Assembly: GCF_021502675.1 (NCBI RefSeq)
Contig: NZ_JAKFHA010000009.1
Span: forward strand, 200,168-264,167
From: Yinghuangia soli
GTDB lineage: Bacteria > Actinomycetota > Actinomycetes > Streptomycetales > Streptomycetaceae
Direction of reading: 5' to 3'
DNA: 64,000 nucleotides
The notes under the pieces are model-generated. The model worked only from the letters and a program-made list of their open reading frames with translations. It was not told the origin of the DNA and did no database searches. Positions within the stretch are counted from its first letter, which is position 1; the number at the start of each line of letters is the position of its first letter. A program made the translations under genes and the position numbers. Below, piece after piece: positions 53,057 to 61,010 of the stretch.

Positions 53057-53584
53057 TCAGCTGCCGGCGTGGGAGAAAGGCCGGGTACGCCAGTGCAGTC
53101 CGGGCGGCAGCGTCAAGGCCGGGGGCGCCGGAGCTTCCGGCTCGGCGACCGGGACGGCGTCCGCCTCGGGATCGGAAGGCCGCCCGGAGCCGGGGCAGAC
53201 CCGCACCGCGAACGGCGCCGTCGCCTCGGGCAGCACGGCATGCACGGGCACGCTGAGCCGGACGCCCACCGGCGCGTCGGAGGCATCGCCGTGCTCGTGC
53301 GGCCCGGCGTGCTCCGGGAGTTCGGCGGGTCCGGCAGGTGCTGCGTGCTCGGCGGCGCCTTCCGGGTCGTGCTCGTCCGCATCCCGGCCGTGGTCCGGGG
53401 TGAGGACGGTCCCGCAGTCCGCGCAGCGCAGCCGCGCCGGTGCGGGCGCCGGTCTTGCCGGGGCGGCCTCGGGGGCGAGCCGGAGAGTTCTGCCGGGGGC
53501 CGTCGGCCCGGCGTGGTCGTCGCCCGAGTCGAGATCGTCGTCGAGACGGTGATGCTCGCGGAGGTCGAGGGCGGCGGTCGTCAT
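53057..53584 (-). CDS. Hypothetical protein with two Cys pairs
   Basis: A 175-residue acidic protein, mostly low complexity in Ala, Pro, Glu and His. A CADCGTVLTPDHG motif near residue 47 and a lone Cys at RVCPGSGRPS near 130 hint at a metal-binding knuckle, but the second pair is incomplete. The C-terminus GLHWRTRPFSHAGS resembles a short ending I associate with small actinobacterial hypothetical proteins, without certainty. ATG 53584 has GACGAGG upstream. It lies between the two-component operon and the recombinase-like gene, same strand. Function unknown. Confidence 0.5.
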   Translation of the reverse strand: MTTAALDLREHHRLDDDLDSGDDHAGPTAPGRTLRLAPEAAPARPAPAPARLRCADCGTVLTPDHGRDADEHDPEGAAEHAAPAGPAELPEHAGPHEHGDASDAPVGVRLSVPVHAVLPEATAPFAVRVCPGSGRPSDPEADAVPVAEPEAPAPPALTLPPGLHWRTRPFSHAGS

Positions 53585-53848
53585 GCGCGCACCTCGTCCC
53601 GCATGGTTCCGGTGTCGCCGAGTGCGCACCTCTGGAGGGTTCGCGCGCTGCGCTTGCTCACGGGGGTCCCCCTGTCGCCTGCGCGGACGTACCCGTGGGT
53701 TCCGGGAGTCCCGCTGCGCCGACCATAGCCGCGATGGGCGACACGGGGCAGTACCCAGTTCCCGCACGTACGCGGTTGGCCGGAATAATCCCGATAAGCC
53801 CCGTCGAATCGGGGCTTCCGGCGTTGCCCGCAGGAAACCGACGGACCG

Positions 53849-54853
53849 TCAGGTGGTCCGGACCGGTGCCCTCCGGGTCCGCTTCTTGGCCGGTACGGGC
53901 GGCGCGGCCGGCGTGCTGACCTCGGTCGGATGCGGCTCCACGGCCCGGCGCAACTGCTCCAGCCGGTACGGCAGCGGCTCCCATCCGGGACGCCCCACCA
54001 TGTCGGCGTTCACCTGCACGACGGTCCGGGTGTACGCCCGGGCCAGCCCGCGCGGCATCAGCGGCATGCCCGGCGGCCGCAGCCTCGCCTGGCCTTCCGC
54101 GTCCAGCACGCCCGCGTGGTTGCCGCGCACCGACACCCACAGCGATTTCGCGCCGCCCTGCACCTCGCGGACCAGGTCCTCGCGGACGTCGAGCCAGTGC
54201 CGCAGCGCGGACCGGGTGTGCCCGGACAGTTCGTGCACCTCGGTGGCCGGCGGCGCCACCGAGCGGGCCTGCGGTTTGCGGACCACGGTGACGGTGTCGA
54301 GGTCGGGACCCAGGTCGGCGAGCTCGAGCGCGCATAGTTCACCGGCCCGGGCGCCGGTGTCCAGCACCACGCCGACCAGGGCGAACAGGCGTACCCGCCC
54401 GGGGTCCGCACCCGGCCGGTCGGCGGCGGCCTCCAGCCAGCCCTGCAGCAGCGAGCGCTGCCGGGCGCCGACCGGGGTCTTGAGCTCCTGCATGGCCGGG
54501 CGCTCGGGGAGCTCGGCGGGGACCTCGCCGGCCCGGGCAAGGATCTCCAGGCAGTCGATGCGGACCCGGATACTGGCCACCGTCGACCTGCCCGACCCGG
54601 CCACCGCCCGGGTGCGCAGCTCGCCGCGCGAGGCGAGGTCGAGGTACGCGGTCAGCGGCTCCGCGGAGAAGAGCGCGGCGAGCGAGGAGCCGGCCCCTTC
54701 GGGGAAGCCCTCGCGCACCACGGCGCGCCGCAATTCGCCGGCCACCCAGCGTAGTTGGCGGGCGCGCGCGGGGGAGGTGTCGTCCCGGGATGTCACCCGC
54801 AGAAGGGCGCGGTCGAGTTGTTCGAGCGCACGCAGGCGGCCTGACGTCGTCAT
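53849..54853 (-). CDS. Tyrosine-recombinase-like protein, probably catalytically degenerate
   Basis: A 334-residue protein. Residues about 1-150 are helical and resemble the SAM-like core-binding domain of phage-type integrases. The catalytic-domain box I is clear: LDTGARAGELCALELADL (about 188-205), with the conserved Arg after TGA, followed by VHELSGHTRSALRHWLD. A box II HxLRH and the C-terminal catalytic Tyr are not visible; the end YRLEQLRRAVEPHP is followed by a Pro/Arg-rich tail. It may bind DNA without recombining it. No attachment site was found. TAGGCT ends 7 nt before ATG 54853, so it is probably leaderless. Confidence 0.65.
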   Translation of the reverse strand: MTTSGRLRALEQLDRALLRVTSRDDTSPARARQLRWVAGELRRAVVREGFPEGAGSSLAALFSAEPLTAYLDLASRGELRTRAVAGSGRSTVASIRVRIDCLEILARAGEVPAELPERPAMQELKTPVGARQRSLLQGWLEAAADRPGADPGRVRLFALVGVVLDTGARAGELCALELADLGPDLDTVTVVRKPQARSVAPPATEVHELSGHTRSALRHWLDVREDLVREVQGGAKSLWVSVRGNHAGVLDAEGQARLRPPGMPLMPRGLARAYTRTVVQVNADMVGRPGWEPLPYRLEQLRRAVEPHPTEVSTPAAPPVPAKKRTRRAPVRTT

Positions 54854-54959
54854 GCCGGCCAGCCTAGCCCGCCAATAACGGGCCGCACTCGGACACGCGG
54901 GGACACGCGGGGACTCGGGCGGCCGAAGCACCGGAGCCGCCATGCCCTAGGTTGGCGGC

Positions 54960-55400
54960 GTGGAGGACCTCGATCGACAGATCGTCCGGCTGCTTGTCCG
55001 GGACGGTCGCATGAGCTACACCGACCTGGGCAAGGCCACCGGCCTGTCGACCTCGGCGGCGCACCAGCGCGTCCGCAGGCTGGAGCAGCGCGGCGTGATC
55101 CGCGGCTACGCGGCCGTGGTGGACCCCGATGCGCTCGGCCTGCCGCTCACCGCGTTCATCTCGGTGAAGCCGATCGACCCGGCCGCCCCGGACGACGCCC
55201 CCGAGCGGCTCGCGGACCTGGAGGAGGTCGAGGCCTGCCACAGCGTGGCCGGCGACGAGAGCTACATCCTCAAGGTGCGGGTCGGCGCTCCCGGCGACCT
55301 CGAGTCGCTGCTCGCGAAGATCCGCGCGGCGGCGAACGTCTCGACGCGCACGACGGTGGTGCTCAGCACGCCGTACGAGGGGCGCCCGCCGAACATGTGA
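54960..55400 (+). CDS. Lrp/AsnC family transcriptional regulator
   Basis: A 146-residue regulator. The N-terminal HTH is EDLDRQIVRLLVRDGRMSYTDLGKATGLSTSAAHQRVRRLEQRGVIRGYAAVVDPDALG, the standard AsnC domain, followed by a RAM/ACT-like effector domain with VEACHSVAGDESYILKVRV and TRTTVVLSTPYEGRPP. Such proteins bind amino acids and form octamers or hexadecamers. TAGGTT ends 6 nt before GTG 54960, and there is no ribosome site, so it is probably leaderless. It is divergent from the recombinase-like gene, 106 nt apart; a functional link is possible but unproven. Confidence 0.92.
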   Translation: MEDLDRQIVRLLVRDGRMSYTDLGKATGLSTSAAHQRVRRLEQRGVIRGYAAVVDPDALGLPLTAFISVKPIDPAAPDDAPERLADLEEVEACHSVAGDESYILKVRVGAPGDLESLLAKIRAAANVSTRTTVVLSTPYEGRPPNM

Positions 55401-55522
55401 CGCGCGGGTGTCCCGGGCGCTGAAGCCGAGTGCCGAAGGCCGGGTGCTGAAGATCCGGGGCGTTGTCGCGTCGCGGGGCCATCCGGCCTGCCTTGTGACC
55501 GCGCCTGCCCCTCCGCGGGGGA

Positions 55523-55573
55523 GGCCGGCCGCGGCCCGCCAACACGGGGGCGGGGTGCGGGCCGCGGCCGGCC
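55523..55573 (+). terminator. Large inverted repeat after the Lrp gene
   Basis: Perfect 17-bp arms GGCCGGCCGCGGCCCGC (55523-55539) and GCGGGCCGCGGCCGGCC (55557-55573) with a 17-nt loop, 122 nt after the stop codon. Confidence 0.65.
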
Positions 55574-55956
55574 GGGGCGGGGGCCTTGTCGCCAGATTAC
55601 GCCCGCCCGAGACTCCGCCGAGGCCGCTTCCGCGGATTCGCCGGGGAATTGCGCGCGAGGCGAACAGCCGTACGGGACAACGGAGATCGCCGCTGTGAGC
55701 GGTGGCGAGGGCGAAGCCGGGACGAGGCCTGCCGGACGCGCCGAAGCCGGTCCGAACGGTTGCAAAGGTGGCCGGACCGCGGCGTTCCGCGGCCGGTCCG
55801 AGGGCGGAATCCGACCGCTTTGTGGCCGCCTTCCTGCTTCCTGCTCTCTCGTTCTTCCTGCTCTCTCGTTCCCGCGTCCGACTTCGGTGCATGCCGGTTG
55901 CGCCTGCCCGCGGTGCCGACCTGCAGTGTCCGCCGGCGGTGCCGACTTGCCTGCGG
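55574..55956. other. Gap between Lrp and CGNR genes
   Basis: No gene is supported in this stretch or in 55401-55522. The only structure seen is an exact 17-nt tandem duplication, listed separately. Confidence 0.4.
55838..55871. repeat. Exact 17-nt tandem duplication
   Basis: TTCCTGCTCTCTCGTTC occurs at 55838-55854 and again at 55855-55871 without a spacer. It is pyrimidine-rich, unlike its surroundings, and lies downstream of the CGNR gene. Confidence 0.75.
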
Positions 55957-56571
55957 TTATTTGCTGCGCTTGCGGAACGCCCTCGCCTTGGCGCGGTTGC
56001 CGCACACGGCCATCGAGCACCACGACCGGGACCGGTTGCGGGAGTTGTCGTAGTACGCCCATGCGCACTCCCGGCACGCCTTCATGCGCGGCCATGCGCC
56101 GGACGCCACGGCCTCGGCCACGTCGCGCAGCAGGCCGGCGAGCACCGCGTCGACGGTCCCGTCCGCGTGCGGCACGAGTGCGGGCGGGTCTGCGAACGGG
56201 TCGAGGATAAGCGGGAGTTCGCGGGCGATGGCGGCCAGTTCGGCAGTTGCTGCGGGGCCGGGCGGTGCCGCGTCGGACTCGGCTGCGTCGCCGGCTGGGC
56301 CGTCGGTGTCGCCCGTGGTGCGCGGCGCATTGTTGTCCGCGAGGAGTGCGCGCAGGCCTTCGCGTACCACCCGCGTGCGCCGCAGCGCCTCGTCGTCCAC
56401 CGCGGCCGCGCCGTCTTCGGGCAGCAGTCCCCGCCCGGCGAGCCAGGCGGCCAGGGTCGCCGGGTCGGTGAGCGACTCGGTCCCGGTGTCCGCACTGAAG
56501 GTGTTGACCAGCTCCTCGATCCCGCGCAGGGCCCCGGGGGCTGCGTCGGGCGCGGCTTCTTCTGCGGACAT
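55957..56571 (-). CDS. CGNR zinc finger (ABATE domain) regulator
   Basis: A 204-residue protein. The N-terminal region (ALRGIEELVNTFSADTGTESLTDPATLAAWLAGRGLL) is the ABATE domain, thought to bind stress-related ligands; the C-terminal CGNR finger is complete: KACRECAWAYYDNSRNRSRSWCSMAVCGNRAKARAF, with four Cys and the CGNR signature. The middle is Ala/Pro/Asp-rich. ATG 56571 follows GGGAAG; the open frame begins at a TTG 15 nt upstream. It is divergent from a VOC protein gene, 94 nt between starts, and may regulate it. Confidence 0.88.
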   Translation of the reverse strand: MSAEEAAPDAAPGALRGIEELVNTFSADTGTESLTDPATLAAWLAGRGLLPEDGAAAVDDEALRRTRVVREGLRALLADNNAPRTTGDTDGPAGDAAESDAAPPGPAATAELAAIARELPLILDPFADPPALVPHADGTVDAVLAGLLRDVAEAVASGAWPRMKACRECAWAYYDNSRNRSRSWCSMAVCGNRAKARAFRKRSK

Positions 56572-56606
56572 GGCTTCCCGTTCCAACCTGCTATTGACGA
56601 TAGCCG

Positions 56607-56617
56607 GTTACGCTAAC
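56607..56617. promoter_or_regulatory. Candidate operator between the CGNR and VOC genes
   Basis: GTTA-CGC-TAAC is a short palindrome in an AT-rich stretch, and its left half recurs as GGTTACGCGAC at 56636-56646. Confidence 0.35.
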
Positions 56618-56665
56618 TAGTGTTTCTGCTTAGAAGGTTACGCGACGCCACGAGAAGGAATCCTC

Positions 56666-57013
56666 ATGAGCCTCCGGATCGGCAGTATCGGCATCGACAC
56701 CAACGACCTCGAAGCCGCGACCGCATTCTGGACCGCGGTCACCGGCTACAAGGTCGCGGCCCTGGAGGAGACGTACGCGGTCCTCGAGGACCCGGAGGGC
56801 AAGAACGTCGGGGTCGGCATCCACGTCGTCCCCGAACCGCGCGTCGGCAAGAACCGCCTGCACTTCGACCTGTTCGTGGACGACGTCGAGGCCGAGGCGG
56901 CCCGCCTGGAGGCGCTCGGCGCGGTGCGCGTGGCCCGGCACGGCGCGGGCGACGGCGGCTGGATCGTCTTCGAGGACAACGAGGGCAACCAGTTCTGCAT
57001 CGCCGCCGAATGA
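56666..57013 (+). CDS. VOC (glyoxalase/bleomycin resistance) family protein
   Basis: A 115-residue single-chain VOC protein with two beta-alpha-beta modules: RIGSIGIDTNDLEAATAFWTAVTGYKV and RLHFDLFVDDVEAEAARLEALGAVRV, ending WIVFEDNEGNQFCIA. The His in LHFDLFV and the Glu/Asp near the end could be metal ligands; the first module has IDTND in place of the usual His. The family includes dioxygenases, isomerases and drug-binding proteins, so the role is open. ATG 56666 has AAGGA 6 nt upstream. Divergent from the CGNR regulator. Confidence 0.85.
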   Translation: MSLRIGSIGIDTNDLEAATAFWTAVTGYKVAALEETYAVLEDPEGKNVGVGIHVVPEPRVGKNRLHFDLFVDDVEAEAARLEALGAVRVARHGAGDGGWIVFEDNEGNQFCIAAE

Positions 57014-57155
57014 CCGCAGCGGGGCCGTGCGGCGATGTGCCGCCGCCTTGCCGGCGCAGGGCATTCCGTCCGCCGCCGGCCCCGCAGCCTGACGTCCGCC
57101 GCCGACTGCCGGCGGTCCGCCGTCGGCAGTCCGTACCGAGAGGCACACTGGACCC

Positions 57156-57707
57156 ATGACGTCACCGCCGCCCCGAGGCTCCACGGTCTTCGACACCGCC
57201 ATCGGCCGGTGCGGCATCGCCTGGGGGCCGCGCGGCATCGTCGCGGTCCACCTCCCGGAACGCGACGACGCCACGCTGCTCGGGCGGCTGCCCGAGGGCT
57301 ACCCGCTCCTCGAACCCACCGCCGACCCGCCCGACGCGGTCCGCGCCGCGATCGCCGCGATCCGCGCCCTGCTGCGCGGCGAGGGCACCGACCTGTCCGG
57401 CATCGAACTCGACCTGGAGCACGTGCCGTCCTTCAACCGGCGCGTCTACGCGGTGGCCCGGACCATCCCGCCCGGGCAGACCATGACGTACGGCGAAGTG
57501 GCCCGCGAGATCGGCATGCCGGGCGCGGCCCGCGCGGTCGGGCACGCCCTGGGCCGCAACCCCTGCGCGATCGTGGTGCCCTGCCACCGGGTGCTCGCCG
57601 CGGGCGGGGCGTCCGGCGGCTTCTCGGCGCACGGCGGGGTGGCCACGAAGTGGCGCATGCTCACCATCGAGGGCGCTCCCGAGGCGCCGCAGCCGACGCT
57701 GTTCTGA
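57156..57707 (+). CDS. ogt: Methylated-DNA-[protein]-cysteine S-methyltransferase
   Basis: Direct-reversal DNA repair protein of 183 residues that transfers the O6-alkyl group from guanine to its own cysteine. The C-terminal domain has RVYAVARTIPPGQTMTYGEVAREIGMPGAARAVGHALGRNP and the active-site IVVPCHRVLAAGG (Cys near residue 143). The N-terminal domain is short and divergent. No ribosome site precedes ATG 57156; CACACT ends 6 nt before it, a possible leaderless -10. It stands alone, convergent with the ABC permease gene. Confidence 0.92.
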   Translation: MTSPPPRGSTVFDTAIGRCGIAWGPRGIVAVHLPERDDATLLGRLPEGYPLLEPTADPPDAVRAAIAAIRALLRGEGTDLSGIELDLEHVPSFNRRVYAVARTIPPGQTMTYGEVAREIGMPGAARAVGHALGRNPCAIVVPCHRVLAAGGASGGFSAHGGVATKWRMLTIEGAPEAPQPTLF

Positions 57708-57781
57708 CGTCGGCTCCGGCAGCTCGTTCTTCTGACGTCGGCTCCGGCAGCTCCGGCAACTCGTTGCGCCTGTCTGCGGCC

Positions 57782-58666
57782 TTACCGGCTCAGGCGGTTG
57801 TACCTGCGTACCGCCAGCGGGAAGAACACCAGGGTGATCAGCACGGGCCAGGCGACCGCCAGTTCGACGGCGTGCCGGGCGGCGAACGAATCCCCGCCCC
57901 AGCCCGGGTTGCCGAACAGCTCGCGCGCCGCGCCGACCGTGGCGGACAGCGGGTTCCACTCGGCGATCGCGCCCAGCCAGCCGGGCATCGTCTCGGGCGA
58001 CGCGTACGTGTTCGACAGGAACCCGAGCGGCCACACCAGCACCTGGATCGCGACCAGCGACTCCGGCCCCTTTGCGGCGAGGCCCAGGTAGATGCCGATC
58101 CACAGCAGCGCGAACCGGAGCAGTAGGAACAGCCCGAACGCGCCGAGCGCGCGCAGCAGTCCGTCGTGCCAGCTCCAGCCGACCGCGCGGCCGCACGCGA
58201 CCATCACGGCCAGCCCGACCAGCGAATTGAGCAGGTCGGCGGTGCAGCGTCCGACCACCACGGCGGACGGGGAGATCGGCATCGAGCGGAACCGGTCGGT
58301 CACGCCGCGCGCCGCGTCCGTGCTGACTGCGGCGAAGGTCGTCTCGATGCCGAAGACCATGGTCATCGCGAACATGCCGGGCATGAGGAACTCGCGGTAG
58401 TCGCCGCCGCCCGGGACGTCCATCTGGCCGCCGAACAGGTAGCCGAACATCAGCACGATCATGACCGGGAACAGCAGGGCGAGGACCAGCGTGCCCGGCT
58501 GCCGGGCCCAGTGCATGAGGGTGCGCCGGGTGAGCGTCCACGAATCGGTCGCGGCCCAACGCAGGCGCGCGGCACGGCTGTCGGGCAATGCGGGCGGGAC
58601 GAACGAGCCGCCTGGGGTCGGTGGCGGGGGAGCGGTGCTCGGAAGCGCCGTCGTCGGTGCCGTCAT
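57782..58666 (-). CDS. ABC-2 type transporter permease (DrrB-like)
   Basis: A 294-residue membrane protein with six predicted segments and a Pro-rich cytoplasmic start. TLMHWARQPGTLVLALLFPVMIVLMFGYLFGG opens the ABC-2 domain; GVTDRFRSMPISPSAVVVGRCTADL is the family coupling region and GPESLVAIQVLVWPLGFLSNTYASPETMPGWLGAIAEWNPLSATV the DrrB-type signature loop, in that order. It should form a drug or lipid exporter with the adjacent ATPase. Its ATG overlaps the ATPase stop by ATGA, so translation is coupled. Confidence 0.93.
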   Translation of the reverse strand: MTAPTTALPSTAPPPPTPGGSFVPPALPDSRAARLRWAATDSWTLTRRTLMHWARQPGTLVLALLFPVMIVLMFGYLFGGQMDVPGGGDYREFLMPGMFAMTMVFGIETTFAAVSTDAARGVTDRFRSMPISPSAVVVGRCTADLLNSLVGLAVMVACGRAVGWSWHDGLLRALGAFGLFLLLRFALLWIGIYLGLAAKGPESLVAIQVLVWPLGFLSNTYASPETMPGWLGAIAEWNPLSATVGAARELFGNPGWGGDSFAARHAVELAVAWPVLITLVFFPLAVRRYNRLSR

Positions 58667-59802
58667 GTGTGCGCCTCCCGGTCGGATCGTGCGGTCGATG
58701 CGGCTGCGGGTTCCGCCGTTCCGGCTTCTGTCGCTGCGTCCGCTGCGTCCGCTGCGCCCGCTGCGTTCGCTGCCTCGGCGGGTGGGGTGCGGCTGCCGGT
58801 CAGGTCCATGAAGACCTCGTCGAGCGTGGGGCGGCGCAGCGCGATGTCGACGGCGTCGACGCCCGCTTCGCGGAGCCCGGCGGCGATCGCGGTGAGGGCC
58901 GCCACGCGGTCGCGGACCGGTACTCCGATGCGGCGCTGCGCCGCGTCGACCTCGGCGGCCGTGCCTGACAGGCGTTCCAGGACGGCGGTGGCGGCCGGGA
59001 GTTCGGCGTCCTCGGCGACCACCACGTCGATCCGGTCGCCGCCGAGCCGGGCCTTGAGGGCGTCGGGTGTGCCGCGGGCGATGACCCGGCCGTGGTCGAC
59101 CACGGTGATCGCCTCGGCCAGCCGGTCGGCCTCCTCCAGGTACTGGGTGGTGAGCAGCACTGTGGTGCCGCCGGCCACCAGGGACCGTACGGCTTCCCAG
59201 ACTTCGGTGCGCGCCCGCGGGTCGAGGCCGGTGGTCGGCTCGTCCAGGAACATCACCTGCGGTGCGAGGATCATCGCCGCGGCCAGGTCGAGGCGCCGCC
59301 GCATGCCGCCCGAGTAGCCGGACACCGGCTTGGTGCCGGTGTCCGCGAGACCGAAGCGCTCCAGGAGTTCGGCGGCCCGGGCGCGGGCCGCGCGCGGGGG
59401 CAGGTGGTAGAGGCGGCCGAACATCTCCAGGTTCTGCCGGCCGTCGAGCACCTCGTCGACCGAGGCGTGCTGGCCGAGGAGGCCGATGCGCATGCGCACC
59501 TCGGCCGGATGACGGGCCACGTCGTACCCGGCCACCTCGACGCGTCCGGCGTCGGCGCGCAGCAGCGTCGACAGGATGCGGACCGCGGTGGTCTTGCCCG
59601 CGCCGTTCGGGCCGAGCAGGCCGTGGACGGTCCCGCGCGGTACTTCGAGGTCGAACCCGTCGAGTGCGGGCTGCCCCGCGTAGGCCTTGCGCAGCCCCTC
59701 GGCCCGGATCGCGACGCCGCCCGCCGTGCTCGGTGTCCGCGGCGTCCTGCTGCCCGGCGTGCCGGGCGACACTCCGGGAGGCGCCCCGATGGAGGCAGTC
59801 AC
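58663..59802 (-). CDS. ABC transporter ATP-binding protein (DrrA-like)
   Basis: A 379-residue ATPase of a drug-resistance ABC exporter. Walker A is GPNGAGKTT (about residue 75), the signature YSGGMRRRLDLAAAM, Walker B VMFLDEPTTGLDPRA, and the DrrA-type C-terminal region VDAVDIALRRPTLDEVFMDLTG is present. The tail is an Ala/Thr/Glu low-complexity run encoded by 9-nt repeats. GTG 59802 has GGAGGG about 9 nt upstream. It is divergent from the TetR gene across a GTACG-rich operator region, indicating TetR-controlled, inducible export. Confidence 0.94.
   Translation of the reverse strand: MTASIGAPPGVSPGTPGSRTPRTPSTAGGVAIRAEGLRKAYAGQPALDGFDLEVPRGTVHGLLGPNGAGKTTAVRILSTLLRADAGRVEVAGYDVARHPAEVRMRIGLLGQHASVDEVLDGRQNLEMFGRLYHLPPRAARARAAELLERFGLADTGTKPVSGYSGGMRRRLDLAAAMILAPQVMFLDEPTTGLDPRARTEVWEAVRSLVAGGTTVLLTTQYLEEADRLAEAITVVDHGRVIARGTPDALKARLGGDRIDVVVAEDAELPAATAVLERLSGTAAEVDAAQRRIGVPVRDRVAALTAIAAGLREAGVDAVDIALRRPTLDEVFMDLTGSRTPPAEAANAAGAADAADAATEAGTAEPAAASTARSDREAHT
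58728..58772. repeat. 9-nt repeat in the 3' end of the ABC ATPase gene
   Basis: Near-identical units of the form (T/C)CGCTGCGT follow one another about five times and encode an Ala/Asp/Asn-rich tail. Copy number can change in frame. Confidence 0.6.
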
Positions 59803-59820
59803 AGCAGGCCCTCCTAAACT

Positions 59821-59895
59821 ATGTACACTGTACGGACTTACTACGTACACCGTACGGTACGGCGTACGAAGTTCCGAGCGTACGGCGTACGTATT
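59821..59895. promoter_or_regulatory. GTACG-rich operator region of the ABC/TetR divergon
   Basis: GTACACTGTACGGACT (59823-59838), CGTACACCGTACGG and its neighbour GGTACGGCGTACG (59844-59866), and GCGTACGGCGTACG (59879-59892) crowd the 110 bp between starts. CCGTACGG near 59850-59857 is a perfect palindrome. The first box recurs, with two changes, upstream of the SNF2 gene. Confidence 0.6.
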
Positions 59896-59912
59896 TATGT
59901 GAGGCAGGTCAC

Positions 59913-60689
59913 ATGGCTGCGGAAAAGCCCGGCAGGTCCGACCCCGCGCGCACGCTGGCGCTGCTCTGGCGTGCCAAGGAGCCGCCGGCCCGCGGCCCGA
60001 AGCCGGGCCTCAGCGTGGACCGGATCGTCGCGGCCGCGATCGGCCTCGCGGACGACAGCGGGGTGGGCTCGCTGTCCATGCGCCGGGTCGCCGAGCGGCT
60101 GGGCGTCGGGACGATGTCGCTCTATACGTACGTGCCGGGCAAGGACGAGTTGCTCAACCTGATGCTGGACGCGGTGCTCGCGGAGGTCGAGGAGCGCCGC
60201 CCGGTCGGCTTCATCGGGACCTGGCGCGAAGCGCTCGAACAGCACGCGCGGGCCGACCGGGCGGTCGCGCTGCGGCATCCGTGGGTGGTTTCGCTGAGCA
60301 CTCCGGGGCTGATGCTCATGGGGCCCGCCGAGACCGCGCGCTCCGAGTTCGCGATGAAGGCGGTCTCCGAGATCGGCCTCACGCAGCGCGAAATGGTCGA
60401 CGTGGTCAACCTGGTGGACGGTTACGTGCGCGGCGTCGCGCAGATCACCGCGGACATCGGCACCGCGAACCGGGAGTCGGATGTGGACTACGAGGACTGG
60501 TGGGAGAAGGCCACGCCGATGCTCGAACGGTTCATCCAGCAGAGCCGCTATCCGACGTTGTACGCGGTGTGGAACTCGGGCGCGTTCGAGACGCCGCCGG
60601 AGGAGGGCTTCGAGTTCGGACTGCAGCGGCTCCTCGACGGCGTGGAGCAACTGGTCGAGGCCCGCGCGGCGGCGAGCCCAGGCGACTGA
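59913..60689 (+). CDS. TetR family regulator (TetR_C class) of the ABC exporter
   Basis: A 258-residue regulator with a short disordered start and a helix-turn-helix at about 35-75: SVDRIVAAAIGLADDSGVGSLSMRRVAERLGVGTMSLYTYVPGKDELLNLML. The longer C-terminal domain (HPWVVSLSTPGLMLMGPAETARSEFAMKAV) is of the tetracycline-repressor TetR_C type, which binds drug-like ligands. ATG 59913 has GAGGCAGG 6 nt upstream. It is divergent from the drrA-like gene, the classical layout for a repressor of an exporter. Confidence 0.92.
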   Translation: MAAEKPGRSDPARTLALLWRAKEPPARGPKPGLSVDRIVAAAIGLADDSGVGSLSMRRVAERLGVGTMSLYTYVPGKDELLNLMLDAVLAEVEERRPVGFIGTWREALEQHARADRAVALRHPWVVSLSTPGLMLMGPAETARSEFAMKAVSEIGLTQREMVDVVNLVDGYVRGVAQITADIGTANRESDVDYEDWWEKATPMLERFIQQSRYPTLYAVWNSGAFETPPEEGFEFGLQRLLDGVEQLVEARAAASPGD

Positions 60690-60808
60690 AGCGACCGAAG
60701 CGACCGGAGCGGCCGAAGCGACTCGACTTCCGAATTGCCGACGCGTTTGCGGGTGCCGCCCTGCCGCACACGGCGCCGGCAATCTGCAGCTTCAGTCGCT
60801 TCAGTCGC
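60682..60808 (+). terminator. Inverted repeat of GCGACTGAAG units after the TetR gene
   Basis: GCGACTGAAGCGACCGAAG (60682-60700) overlaps the TetR stop; its reverse complement recurs with one mismatch at 60790-60808. Each arm is itself a repeat of GAAGCGAC, and the intervening 89 nt carry no gene. Confidence 0.45.
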
Positions 60809-60948
60809 TGTGTGGCGGCGCTTGGTGGCGTGACCTGCGGAAATGCCGAGCGACTCAACATCCGGCCGTCCGCTCGGCGGCGGTGATCCGCGGGGAAGTC
60901 CATGTGTCGGTGCGGCCGGGAACAATCCGGCCGACTTCCTCGTTTGAT

Positions 60949-60980
60949 CTCCGTACGACGTACCGTACGCTGTACGGAGT
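60949..60980 (+). promoter_or_regulatory. Operator-like palindrome upstream of the SNF2 helicase gene
   Basis: CTCCGTAC (60949-60956) and GTACGGAG (60972-60979) are perfect 8-bp arms; the 15-nt centre contains CGTACCGTACG. The right part, GTACGCTGTACGGAGT (60965-60980), matches the TetR/ABC box GTACACTGTACGGACT at 14 of 16 positions. Confidence 0.6.
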
Positions 60981-61010
60981 CATGGCTCGGCATCTTCCGG
61001 AGGACCCTGC

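Noticed and set aside
53849-54853. Integrase gene as evidence of a prophage or integrative element
   Set aside because: No tRNA, attachment repeat, excisionase, replication or phage structural gene accompanies it, and the catalytic Tyr is not visible.
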